Of a stretch of 54,872 nucleotides of DNA, positions 27,790 through 36,541 are shown piece after piece (positions within the stretch are counted from its first letter, which is position 1; every line of letters begins with the position of its first letter). The translations under genes and the position numbers were made by a program. Source of the stretch: an uncultured beta proteobacterium (lineage in GTDB: Bacteria > Pseudomonadota > Gammaproteobacteria > Burkholderiales > SG8-41); the NCBI GenBank assembly GCA_903885665.1, contig CAISJL010000158.1, forward strand, positions 1 through 54,872, given 5' to 3'. Under the pieces are notes generated by a model. It saw only the letters and a program-made list of their open reading frames with translations. It searched no databases and was not told where the DNA came from.

Positions 27790-27841
27790 ATATTTCAAGG
27801 TAATATTACTTGTAAATGCTATAAAGTACTATAGATAGTAA

Positions 27842-28845
27842 TCAATCCGCTTTGATATCAGCGGCTTTCACTACGCGCAACCACTTGGTACGTTCAGCAG
27901 TGATCACTTTTGAAAATTCATCAGGCCCCAGGCTGACTACTGTGCCACCATCCTGAGCTAGGCGTTGTGAGATTTCAGGCGTGGTGACAATCCGGTCAAT
28001 TTCGGCATGCAGTTTCTGAACAATAGCCATTGGAGTATTGGCGGGAACCATCACCCCATACCACGGGCTGACATCATATCCCGGTATGGTCTCAGCGATA
28101 GATGGAATATCGGCAAGTGATTGAATGCGCTTGGGTGTTGCGACTGCAATTGCCCGTAGTCGATTCGATTTTACATAGGACGTGACTGATACTGCGCTGG
28201 CGAACGCCATGGCAACATGACCTGCAATTAAATCTGTAGTGCCAGGTGCAGCGCCCTTATAAGGAACATGGATGAGGCGAATTTTCCCTAGATACTCGAG
28301 TAATGCTCCAGATAAATGGGCCACCCCGCCAGTGCCAGATGAAGCGTAGGTCAGGGTTCCACGATTAGTCCTTGCCAATTGCACCAGATCACGAATCGTA
28401 CGTAAACCAGTAGAGGGGTGGACCACTAAAATCAATGGTGCAGTTACCGTGAGATTAACTGGCTGGAAGTGACGGTCGGGATCGTAAGGCAATTTTTTAT
28501 ATAACGCAGGGTTAATGGTTAAGATGCTGGTGTTGCCTAAAAATAATAGATGACCGTCACCAGATGATTTGCTAATGATTTCTGCTGCAATGCTGCCATT
28601 TGCCCCTGGTCTGTTATCAACTACAACGACTTGGCCCCAACGTTCACTGAGCTTTTGTGCGATGAGTCTTGCCAATACATCAGTAGGCCCTCCCGGTGCG
28701 TAAGGCACAATAAAGCGAATCGGGCGATTCGGATATTGGTCTGCGGTAGTTTTGTCTTGAGCATATACGATTTGATATCCCAGAAAAAAATACTCACTAC
28801 AATGAGTGTGATTATTTTTGTTAAGAATGTGCGATAAATTTTCAT
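27842..28845 (-). pseudogene. Bug/TctC family receptor, frameshifted in the signal peptide
   Basis: The open frame from 28708 down encodes a normal Bug body (PYAPGGPTDVLARL, VVDNRPGANGSIA, HVPYKGAAPGTTDLIAG) but lacks a signal peptide. An ATG at 28845 in another frame starts a good signal, MKIYRTFLTKIITLIVVSIF. The two join if one T is added to the T7 run (A7 on the plus strand, 28784-28790): the reading becomes IFFLGYQIVYAQ, a textbook export signal. The gene is therefore one base short in a homopolymer. It may be a recent pseudogene, a phase-variable switch or an assembly error. If read intact it would be about 334 residues, the usual Bug size. Ligand unknown. Confidence 0.8.
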
Positions 28846-28912
28846 TTAATTTTTATTTTGTGTGTGAAGTAATTTTTTTAAGATAGGCTAGTATAACTTT
28901 CAGCATTAATGA

Positions 28913-30544
28913 TTAATGATTATTGATTTTGCTAGTCGTCATTATTGTTTGCGCTATTTCACGTAATTTAACTTTCTGCACTTTAGGAGCATTAGCACCA
29001 ACAGTCATGGGGAATTCATTAATCACGATAATACGCACCGGCACTTTGTAGCTAGCCATGCGTTGTTTACAATGATGAATTAATTTTGCTTCATCTAATG
29101 GACCTGTGCTAGTCACAAACGCAAATGTGCGCATACCTTTTTCGGTGTCTACGCCAACCACCTGACATTGCGTAATTAGGGGGGTAGTCATGATCAGTGC
29201 TTCAATTTCGGCAGGGCTGGTCATGTAGCCCGATATCTTTAGTATGTCGCCCATACGAGATTTAAAAACAAACCCGCCATTCTCACGCATGAATCCACAG
29301 TCTCCGCTGCGGATGAATCCATCAGGTGTAAAAGCGTTTTGTGTAGCGGCTTTGTCACCAAAATATTCAAGCATTTGACTAGGTCCTTGAAATTGTAATT
29401 CGCCAATTTCACCCTGAGGCGTAATTTCACCGGTATTAAAATCAACACATCGCGCTTGTGCCCTTTGAGAAATGGGTACGCCGCCTGCGTCATTCATATG
29501 TAATGGGTCATCGTAAGGGAATTGCCTAGAAAATTTGGCTTGCATCTCGCTCGAGCCATAAATCGACTGCAAGGTAATGTCATGTGCTTGTGCTAAAGGT
29601 CTGACTTGGGCAATACCTGAGCCACAGTTTACCCGCCGTAATGATGACAAGCCCTGATTTTGAGAGAGCAGACTTGCCCATCGCCTAATGATTTCATGGT
29701 TTGCGTGAATATGAGTAACAGCATAGCTATTAATGAGTTGTATGCTCTGTTCGGCATCAAATGTTGGTAATAATACGCAAGTTCGTTGTGCGGCTATTGC
29801 GGCTATTGGCATGCCATGCCCAGAAACACCAGATAGTGGTGTCACAACTTGTATTACGGTATCTAGAGCATTGTATTCGAGTGTTTCAATAGTATCTTGC
29901 GCATGGATTGCAATTGACGATTGGGTATGCAGTACTAATTTGGGTCGACTGGTCGTGCCTGAAGTCGTGAACATGACGCAACCGTCTTGGGCTTCTCCTG
30001 AAGCATTGCTCTCTGTGCCAAGTCTAAGAAGTTGCTCAATATCAATAATGTTGATATTTGTATATTGTTTAGATAGCACCCTAGGGCTTAGACTTGCATA
30101 TTGATGCATGACAATTGTTTTTAAATCAATTAAGCATGAGGGCTCTATTTCATTGAGTATGCCCATTACATCAATATTTTTAAATTGTGGCCAGCAGACC
30201 AGTACCTGCGCACCTGAGCGTGCTAAGAGGTCACCCAACTCTGCGGCTTTTAAACGGGTGTTAATTGCAACTACAGCCACGCCTATTCTGGCGCAGGCAA
30301 ATTGCAGGGCAATCCACAATGTAATATTAGGCAACCAAATTGCGACTCGATCGCCACGTTGTAAGCCGCAGGTCTGCAGTCCAGCGCTCAGTTGCAAGCT
30401 CCATTGGAGAAGTGCTTGATAGCTGAGTTGTTGATCGTTTTCAATGAATGCGATTGCTTCGGGGTGTTGCTGTGCAGCGCGAGCCAGTAGCGCCCATAAA
30501 GTGGTCAAACGCGGTGTTGTGCTGTTATGTTGAGGTGTCATCAT
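28913..30544 (-). CDS. AMP-forming acyl-CoA synthetase / ligase
   Basis: 543 residues of the ANL superfamily, soluble. The P-loop A3 motif is FTTSGTTSRPKLVLH, the A5 region is LQSIYGSSEMQAKF, and the hinge motif is IRSGDCGFMRENG. The C-terminal subdomain has KISGYMTSPAEIEAL and the ending NAPKVQKVKLREIA, where a lysine is in the catalytic region. Such enzymes activate a carboxylic acid with ATP to an acyl-adenylate and then CoA. The start has two ATGs in tandem. It is divergent from the next Bug gene at 30719, with which it may share a regulatory region. Its acid substrate is unknown, and a chain-length guess would be unsupported. Confidence 0.9.
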   Translation of the reverse strand: MMTPQHNSTTPRLTTLWALLARAAQQHPEAIAFIENDQQLSYQALLQWSLQLSAGLQTCGLQRGDRVAIWLPNITLWIALQFACARIGVAVVAINTRLKAAELGDLLARSGAQVLVCWPQFKNIDVMGILNEIEPSCLIDLKTIVMHQYASLSPRVLSKQYTNINIIDIEQLLRLGTESNASGEAQDGCVMFTTSGTTSRPKLVLHTQSSIAIHAQDTIETLEYNALDTVIQVVTPLSGVSGHGMPIAAIAAQRTCVLLPTFDAEQSIQLINSYAVTHIHANHEIIRRWASLLSQNQGLSSLRRVNCGSGIAQVRPLAQAHDITLQSIYGSSEMQAKFSRQFPYDDPLHMNDAGGVPISQRAQARCVDFNTGEITPQGEIGELQFQGPSQMLEYFGDKAATQNAFTPDGFIRSGDCGFMRENGGFVFKSRMGDILKISGYMTSPAEIEALIMTTPLITQCQVVGVDTEKGMRTFAFVTSTGPLDEAKLIHHCKQRMASYKVPVRIIVINEFPMTVGANAPKVQKVKLREIAQTIMTTSKINNH

Positions 30545-30718
30545 AGGGTGCTGAGTGTAAACCCTTACAGTGTATGTAAAAAAATGGCATTAGGTGATGA
30601 GCAATACCATCGCAAATATCTGATAGATGTTTTGTCTGGAATCATGATATTGTAATTGAAGCGTAGTAGTATTATTAAAAGTATTCGAAACCCTTATCAA
30701 ACTCTTAAAAAGGTCGAT

Positions 30719-31720
30719 ATGTTCGCTTCGTTCAATAAACAATATTTAATCAAATTGCTGGGAACGTTAAGCATCCTTCATTTCATCTTATGCGCTCCCT
30801 TATATGGGGCTTCTTCGGCTGTGCCAGTCAATGGGCGGCCGATTCGTTTGGTTGTTGGTTATCCAGCTGGTGGCGGTGTAGATTTTTTTGCTAGAGCGAT
30901 TGCGGGTAAAATGAGTGCAGTATTAGGTCAGCAGTGTATTGTTGATAATCGACCAGGTGCTGCTACCAATATTGCTTCTGAGATTGTTGCAAAGTCAATT
31001 CCTGATGGCCATACTTTATTGATAAATAATATCGCCTTTGCTGTAAGTCCTGTAATGACCGAGAAACTTTCGTTTAATCCGGTCAGTGACTTTTCCGGTA
31101 TCTCGCAAGTGGCAGTGCTGGCGAATGCCTTAGTTGTAAATCCCGCAGTTCCTATTTATTCGGTTACTGAACTTATCGCGCAGTCTAAGGAGCGGGCTAA
31201 ACCGCTGCAGTATGGATCTGCTGGTAATGGTTCATCTACGCATTTAGCTGCTGAATTATTTAAAAATTTAGCAAATATTGAACTCGTTCATATTCCTTAT
31301 CGCGGCGCAGCCTTAGCAATGACTGCTTTGTTATCTGGAGAGGTGCAACTGATGTTTGCATCGCTGCCTACGGCATTACCACAGGTGCGTGTGAACAAAT
31401 TACGGGCCTTGGGTGTGACAAGTCAATTTAGATCAAGAGCTGCTCCGGACCTTCCGACAGTTGCTGAGTCGGGTTTGCCAGGATTTGAAATGAGCTCTTG
31501 GATTGGGGTCATGGGGCCATCTCAGTTAACGCAAGCTACGATTAATCGATTAAATGTTGCGGTGAATCAAGCTGTCGCTTCACAAGAGGTCAAGGATTTA
31601 TTTTCACGTGAAGGTGCCGATGCTATTGGCAGTGGTAGTCGTGAATTTAATCAATATGTCATTCATGAGATTGCTAAATGGGGAAAAATATTAAAAAAAG
31701 CAGGGATTCGCCCTGATTAA
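30719..31720 (+). CDS. Bug/TctC family periplasmic substrate-binding protein
   Basis: 333 residues from ATG 30719; a longer TTG-started version from 30656 adds 21 residues and no recognisable signal. AAAAAGG precedes this ATG. The signal peptide (MFASFNKQYLIKLLG then LSILHFILCAPLYG) is cleaved near ASS. The body follows the Bug pattern: RPIRLVVGYPAGGGVD, IVDNRPGAATNIAS and PDGHTLLINN. It sits 40 bases before a second Bug gene on the same strand, so the two are probably cotranscribed. Confidence 0.93.
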   Translation: MFASFNKQYLIKLLGTLSILHFILCAPLYGASSAVPVNGRPIRLVVGYPAGGGVDFFARAIAGKMSAVLGQQCIVDNRPGAATNIASEIVAKSIPDGHTLLINNIAFAVSPVMTEKLSFNPVSDFSGISQVAVLANALVVNPAVPIYSVTELIAQSKERAKPLQYGSAGNGSSTHLAAELFKNLANIELVHIPYRGAALAMTALLSGEVQLMFASLPTALPQVRVNKLRALGVTSQFRSRAAPDLPTVAESGLPGFEMSSWIGVMGPSQLTQATINRLNVAVNQAVASQEVKDLFSREGADAIGSGSREFNQYVIHEIAKWGKILKKAGIRPD

Positions 31721-31760
31721 CTTTGTGGTGACTATAAAAATATGAGCACTAGGAGGAGGT

Positions 31761-32726
31761 ATGAATATAGCTCGTGGATGGGTTGGTGTATTTTTATTGT
31801 TGATTGTTACTTACTGTTGCGCTCAGTCTTATCCTTCTCGGGGGATTCGAATTATTGTTCCAGCAACACCCGGCGGCGGTACTGATTTATTAGCGCGGCA
31901 GATTTCGGTTAAATTAACCGATACTTATTCTCAGCAAGTCATTGTAGAGAATCGGGCTGGCGGCGGCGGTATTATTGGTAGTGATTATGTTGCTAGATCT
32001 GCACCAGATGGTTATACCTTGTTGATGGCCTTCACCTCGCATGTGACTAATCCGAGTTTGTATCAAAAAATGCCCTACGATACAGTGAATGATTTTGCTT
32101 CAATCAGTTTGATTGCAGTGATTCCGAGTATTGTTGTTGTGCATCCTGCTGTACCGGTGAGTTCTATCAAAGAGCTCTTAGCATTGTCGAAGCGCTACCG
32201 AGATCAGCCTTTGACTTACTCCTCTGCAGGCATTGGTAGTGCTTCGCATTTGGCAGTAGAGTTATTAGCCCATTTATCGGGTACGCGATTTACGCATATC
32301 CCTTATAAAGGCACTTCACCAGCGTTAGTGGATATTGTGAGCGGCCATGTCTCTTTAATGATCGGCGTCATCCCATCTACATTGCCTTATATTAAGACAA
32401 ATCGTCTCAAAGCCTTGGCAGTAACTAGTGCGCAACGCTCTAAGATCGTACCTGAGTTACCGACTATTGATGAGTCTGGGATGCCAGGCTACGAGTCTGC
32501 TGCTTGGTTTGCCCTGTTAGCCCCCACTAAAACTGCAGAGCAGATTATTGCTAAGCTCAATGTTGATGTTCGGCGCATACTCAATAGCCCGGAGGTCAGA
32601 GAGAAGTTACTGACACAAGGCGCGGAATTACAGTCGGGCTCTGCAGCTGATCTTGACCGACGAATCAGAAATGAAATCGAAAAATGGGGAAAAATTATTC
32701 GTAGTTCTGGAGCCCGTGCCGAATAG
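31761..32726 (+). CDS. Bug/TctC family periplasmic substrate-binding protein
   Basis: 321 residues. The start has an excellent ribosome-binding site, AGGAGGAGGT, directly before the ATG. The signal peptide ends at CCAQS, with a cysteine at the border that could suggest a lipoprotein, although the rest is an ordinary signal. The mature part shows YPSRGIRIIVPATPGGGTD, VENRAGGGGIIGSDYVA, HIPYKGTSPALVDIVSGHV and an ending EIEKWGKIIRSSG. It is the second of two tandem Bug genes. Its stop codon directly abuts the stop of the convergent MmgE/PrpD gene (zero bases between them). Confidence 0.93.
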   Translation: MNIARGWVGVFLLLIVTYCCAQSYPSRGIRIIVPATPGGGTDLLARQISVKLTDTYSQQVIVENRAGGGGIIGSDYVARSAPDGYTLLMAFTSHVTNPSLYQKMPYDTVNDFASISLIAVIPSIVVVHPAVPVSSIKELLALSKRYRDQPLTYSSAGIGSASHLAVELLAHLSGTRFTHIPYKGTSPALVDIVSGHVSLMIGVIPSTLPYIKTNRLKALAVTSAQRSKIVPELPTIDESGMPGYESAAWFALLAPTKTAEQIIAKLNVDVRRILNSPEVREKLLTQGAELQSGSAADLDRRIRNEIEKWGKIIRSSGARAE

Positions 32727-34082
32727 TTAGTTGCGTGCTAAAGCCATTAAATCATTAATATTGTCCAGTGTATCTAGACGTTCAATATAACTAATCATTT
32801 GATTGGCATTTGATTGGCTGAGTACCCGGTGAGCGCAAAGATTAAATTTTTTAATGCGTTGATCCCGACTCAGTGGCGAACCAATCCATCCTGATAGTTT
32901 ATCAATTTTTTGACTATGCTTCTCACCGTTTTTTAAAGTCACAGTTATTGTGCAATGCATAGCATCAAAATCAGTAGGTATAGCATCATCAAAGATTAGA
33001 TGCACATGGGGTAGCAAGGCGCTGACATCGCTTGCATAGCGTCGCTCATTGTTGAAAGAGTCGATGGTAATTTCACCATCTAGCAGCGCGATCAAAGTTG
33101 TGTATTGAACGCTAAATTTGCCATCCAGACCTGTTTTCGGAAATTGTCGATTAACATATTCAAAGCGCGGGAAAATGATTTCAACCTGTTCGATGTTCTG
33201 GAGTGTAATCTGATGGGCTTGCCGGAGTGCTAATGCGCCATCAATTGGGCGGTGCGTGAAATAATTGCTCGGATGTTTTTTAAAGCCTACGCCAGGGTCA
33301 ATCATTCGTAGTGGATTGGCAAAGTTTTCGACTAATAGATGTGGTTTTTGATTATCGCCCATGAATGTGTCAAAAAATCCTTTGCTCCCAAAGACGTCTG
33401 CACTGGCGGTCCAGCCTTTGCTGGCTAGGATTCCGCATTCAACGCCCATACGAGCAGCGTGACCTGAGTGAGAGGATTTGGTCATTGAACCGGTGTTAAT
33501 TGAAATGCTACCGGCCCTAGAGCCTGCGATACCCAATGCCATTAATGCTTGTGTCGAGTCTAGTTTTAATAGTTTGATGGCTGCCGCAACGGCGCCAAAA
33601 GTGCCGGTCATGCCTGGTTTATGAAAGCCCGATCCGGTAGTCATGCCAGTAGCAGCCAATCTGAGGCGACCTTGGACCTCGAATGCTGTGACTATAGCTT
33701 CAATAATGGCTTTGCCATCTAATTGATAATGCTCGGCAATTGCTAAAATTGCAGGTAGTGTTGGTGAGGTGGGATGATTAAGTGGATACCAAGTGTTATC
33801 GTAATCGAGTGCATGCGCCATAGTACCGTTGACATAGGCCGCATTTTGCATAGATGTTTTGAAGCCACCGGCAATCACTGTGGATTGTGGATGTCCACCC
33901 ATTTCGCGCGTGTATTCAATGGAAATTCGGCCAACACCTAAGGGTTCTGTAGCGCCAGCAAGCATGACCGCAAACCCATCTAGGGCTACTTGCTTGGCCA
34001 TCTCAATAGCCTGCTCAGGTAATTGGGCATATTCAATATTTAAGATATGGTCAGTGAGTTGCTCGGTCAGTGTTTTATTCAT
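32727..34082 (-). CDS. MmgE/PrpD family protein (2-methylcitrate dehydratase-like)
   Basis: 451 residues, soluble. The MmgE/PrpD fold is recognisable from DGFAVMLAGATEPLG, AYVNGTMAHALDYDNTW, HPTSPTLPAILAIAEH and GSRAGSISINTGSMTKSSHSG. Members dehydrate 2-methylcitrate, isomerise or decarboxylate related acids such as cis-aconitate, or act on unknown hydroxy-acids; many annotated copies have no proven substrate. No prpB or prpC gene is near, so a methylcitrate cycle is not supported here. It is convergent with two Bug receptors. It is divergent from the MaoC-like pair, 254 bases away, suggesting coregulation around one acid. Confidence 0.9.
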   Translation of the reverse strand: MNKTLTEQLTDHILNIEYAQLPEQAIEMAKQVALDGFAVMLAGATEPLGVGRISIEYTREMGGHPQSTVIAGGFKTSMQNAAYVNGTMAHALDYDNTWYPLNHPTSPTLPAILAIAEHYQLDGKAIIEAIVTAFEVQGRLRLAATGMTTGSGFHKPGMTGTFGAVAAAIKLLKLDSTQALMALGIAGSRAGSISINTGSMTKSSHSGHAARMGVECGILASKGWTASADVFGSKGFFDTFMGDNQKPHLLVENFANPLRMIDPGVGFKKHPSNYFTHRPIDGALALRQAHQITLQNIEQVEIIFPRFEYVNRQFPKTGLDGKFSVQYTTLIALLDGEITIDSFNNERRYASDVSALLPHVHLIFDDAIPTDFDAMHCTITVTLKNGEKHSQKIDKLSGWIGSPLSRDQRIKKFNLCAHRVLSQSNANQMISYIERLDTLDNINDLMALARN

Positions 34083-34336
34083 GTCGATGCCAGGCCTTTT
34101 TGTAGAAGCGTTCGATAAGGTTAAATAGCGCTATGAGATTGCGAGTTTCGCTATATGAGATTTCAGCCTCGTTTATGATGATTTTACCGAGATTTCTAAA
34201 TGGATTCTGATTTTTATTTTTTTATAATTCCATTATTTGGGGTGTCAGGTTCAGAGTCAATCACCAAGTAGCGTCGAATAGTGTATTATTTAGAAAGTGT
34301 TTGTAGATCGCATTAGTTCCACAATAGGAGATTTAT
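34083..34336. promoter_or_regulatory. Divergent spacer between MmgE/PrpD and the MaoC pair
   Basis: 254 AT-rich bases separate the divergent genes. AGGAGA lies eight bases before the ATG at 34337. TTTTTATTTTTTTATAATTCC around 34211-34231 contains a TATAAT-like box. No regulator gene is adjacent and no operator is recognised. Confidence 0.35.
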
Positions 34337-34762
34337 ATGTCGCATGCAGAGGGGCCAGATCACCGTAAGTTGCTAAATTGGGATGAGCTTGTTATTGGGG
34401 AGCAGCTACCCACGCTCGATTATGTTTTAACACAAGAGATGATGGACGAGTTTCGTCTTGGTGTCATGGATCCGGAAGCCGCTTTCCCGACCATTTCTCA
34501 AAAGGTTGATGTCAGACCATATCATTTGGTTTATCGTGATGATGGTTCAGTTAATGCGCGTTGCTCATTTCATTTTTATAACCCACCTGTTGCGGGTAAG
34601 CGAATTGTGGTTCATGCGTGGATTGCAGATAAGTATGCGCGTCGCGGCAAGAACTATATCGTTACTGAAGCAGTATCGGTAGATGAGGATGGTCGCTTAT
34701 TGGATCGAGTGATTACGCATGAATTGAAACAGCCTTCGGAGGTTGGTAAAAAATGGCAATAG
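34337..34762 (+). CDS. MaoC/FAS1-like hot-dog domain protein, first subunit
   Basis: 141 residues, soluble, one hot-dog fold. The start resembles the N-terminal MaoC-like dehydratase half (NWDELVIGEQLPTLDYVLTQ). FHFYNPPVAGKRIVVHAW and NYIVTEAVSVDEDGRLL form the central strands. The classic R-hydratase D-x5-H dyad is not visible. Two small hot-dog genes in tandem commonly form a two-subunit enoyl-CoA hydratase, or one binds the acyl chain while the other carries the active site. It overlaps the next gene by 10 bases. Confidence 0.75.
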   Translation: MSHAEGPDHRKLLNWDELVIGEQLPTLDYVLTQEMMDEFRLGVMDPEAAFPTISQKVDVRPYHLVYRDDGSVNARCSFHFYNPPVAGKRIVVHAWIADKYARRGKNYIVTEAVSVDEDGRLLDRVITHELKQPSEVGKKWQ

Positions 34763-35205
34763 AGAAACGTATGTATAAGATTGGTGATGAGCTCGCTCCG
34801 CTCACTAAGCATATGACGCAGGAAGCAATTAATCACTTTGAGAGCAGCGGTGGCGCCAAAGGGCCTAGTCAATTCACAGATGTTGAGACTGCACGTTCGA
34901 CTTTAGGCACAAAGGGTACTGTTGCTTCTGGTCGGATGTCCTTAACCTTTACGACCGAATTACTTCGTCGTTTTTTTGGTGCGGAAATTTATAATCGAGG
35001 CGGTACGGTTGATATGCGTTTTTTGCGGCCAGTGCGCCCAGGTGATAGCGTCACTTTTAGTGGAAAAATTACTGGCATGTCGAAAGAGGCGAATGGTTGT
35101 CGGGTGACTGTTGAAGTGACCGGAACCAATCAAAAAGGTGACACCACTGCTGTGGGTGGCGGCTCATGCCTAGTGCCTAGTGGGTATTTGCCCGCAGAGG
35201 AGTAA
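34753..35205 (+). CDS. MaoC-like hot-dog domain protein, second subunit
   Basis: 150 residues. The C-terminal half follows the MaoC dehydratase pattern: VASGRMSLTFTTELLRRFFG, FLRPVRPGDSVTFSGKI and VEVTGTNQKGD. In true R-specific hydratases the D-x4-P-x-H motif is followed by A-H-G; here the region reads FTDVETARSTLGTKG and ASGRM, so the usual Asp-His catalytic pair is absent or displaced. It may be an acyl-binding partner or have a different mechanism. Its ATG overlaps the previous stop region by 10 bases, indicating a coupled heterodimer. Substrate unknown. Confidence 0.78.
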   Translation: MAIEKRMYKIGDELAPLTKHMTQEAINHFESSGGAKGPSQFTDVETARSTLGTKGTVASGRMSLTFTTELLRRFFGAEIYNRGGTVDMRFLRPVRPGDSVTFSGKITGMSKEANGCRVTVEVTGTNQKGDTTAVGGGSCLVPSGYLPAEE

Positions 35206-35227
35206 TCAACATTGTAGTAGTGGTTTT

Positions 35228-35276
35228 GATCTGAGTGCGAAAAAACGAGTGTAGACTTTTTGCACTCAGATCTTTT
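35228..35276 (+). terminator. Long intrinsic terminator after the MaoC pair
   Basis: GATCTGAGTGC (35228-35238) pairs perfectly with GCACTCAGATC (35262-35272), followed by TTTT. Inside it, AAAAA and TTTTT can extend the stem. It starts 23 bases after the MaoC stop. Confidence 0.75.
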
Positions 35277-35435
35277 ACTTTGTATTGTGCTTATTCATTG
35301 TCCTTATTCATTGTAATTATTCAATTTAATTGAACTGTTGAGGAAATAGGATCTCTTTTTTAACTATTTCCAGTGGTTTTTTCCAATAGTAGATTCTGGT
35401 GGTAGTCGTTATCAGGCACCCCTTAAGGACTCTTT

Positions 35436-36428
35436 ATGAAATCCACTCTGTATTTAATCTGTAAATTCTTTTTAGCTTGCGTTGTTTACAGTCAATGCGC
35501 TCTGTTTCCGCAGTCAGCTTTTGCACAGCAGGATTACCCCAACAGGGCGATTCGAGTTATTTTGGCGTATGCACCCGGTGCGAGCAGTGATATTGTGGCG
35601 CGCATCTATGGTCAGAAAATAGTTGAAAAGTGGGGGCATCAAATCATTTATGATTTTAAGCCGGGTGGTAACACGATTATTGCCTCTGAGGCCCTGGTGC
35701 GTGCCGCTCCAGATGGCTACACTTTTTTATTGATTTTAAATACTCACGCAATCAATCCCTTATTAACCAAGTTGCCCTATGACACGTTAAAAGATTTTGT
35801 GCCAGTTGCAAGTCTAGGTATCGGCGAGTATATGTTGGCGATTAATGCTGAAGTGCCTGCGAATAATTTAAAAGAATTTATTGCTTATGCAAAGTCTAAG
35901 CCTAATGCTTTAAACTATTCGACTTCTGGTGCTGGTGGTCTGGGTCATTTATCAGCTGAACTATTTAATTTGCAAACTGGCATTAAAACTACGCATGTGC
36001 CATTTAAGGGTGGAGCACCCTCAGTAGTTGCACTAATTTCTGGTGAAGTTCAGTTCAGCTTTATTCACCCCACTAATGTGCAGTCGCATATTAAGTCGGG
36101 AAAATTAAAAGGCATTGCGATCTCGGGTAAAAATCGTTTTCATGGATTGCCTGATGTAGCTACATTTGCCGAATTAGGGATGCCTAACTTTGAGTCTACT
36201 AATTGGTTTGGATTGTTGGCACCTGCGGGAACACCTAAATCAATTGTTACCAAATGGTCTACTGAGATTGCTCGATTACAAACATTGCCCGATGTAAAAG
36301 AGAAGTTAAATGCACAGGGTATAGAGCCATGGACAGGTGATTCGGATCAGTTTTCTGCTCATATTAAATCAGATATGGATAAGTTTTCTAAGGTGGTGAA
36401 GGCTGCAAATATAAAACTAGTGTATTAG
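35436..36428 (+). CDS. Bug/TctC family periplasmic substrate-binding protein
   Basis: 330 residues with a signal peptide that ends at SAFAQQ (about residue 31). The mature part has DYPNRAIRVILAYAPGASSD, where the usual G-G-T-D is A-S-S-D, then FKPGGNTIIASEAL, PDGYTFLL and HVPFKGGAPSVVALISGEV. The loop and the DFKPGG change (versus DNRPGA) are atypical and may alter ligand choice. The typical ending is KVVKAANIKLVY. It is convergent with the SDR gene, with a strong shared terminator between them. Ligand unknown. Confidence 0.93.
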   Translation: MKSTLYLICKFFLACVVYSQCALFPQSAFAQQDYPNRAIRVILAYAPGASSDIVARIYGQKIVEKWGHQIIYDFKPGGNTIIASEALVRAAPDGYTFLLILNTHAINPLLTKLPYDTLKDFVPVASLGIGEYMLAINAEVPANNLKEFIAYAKSKPNALNYSTSGAGGLGHLSAELFNLQTGIKTTHVPFKGGAPSVVALISGEVQFSFIHPTNVQSHIKSGKLKGIAISGKNRFHGLPDVATFAELGMPNFESTNWFGLLAPAGTPKSIVTKWSTEIARLQTLPDVKEKLNAQGIEPWTGDSDQFSAHIKSDMDKFSKVVKAANIKLVY

Positions 36429-36490
36429 CTTGTAGATCAATGTAGTTTTGAAATTTGTTTGATCTACTAGGCAATTATCTACTACATCAT

Positions 36491-36524
36491 AAAAAAAGGG
36501 ATCTGTGAGCCGATCCCTTTTTTT
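36491..36524. terminator. Bidirectional intrinsic terminator
   Basis: A perfect 13-base stem, AAAAAAAGGGATC (36491-36503) and GATCCCTTTTTTT (36512-36524), with an 8-base loop. The A-run and T-run give terminators in both directions, ending the Bug gene (plus) and the SDR gene (minus). Confidence 0.92.
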
Positions 36525-36541
36525 ACGAACGCAAGTAGCTA

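Noticed and set aside
32727-34082. Methylcitrate cycle (prp) operon
   Set aside because: Only an MmgE/PrpD-type gene is present; no prpB, prpC or acnD-like genes nearby.
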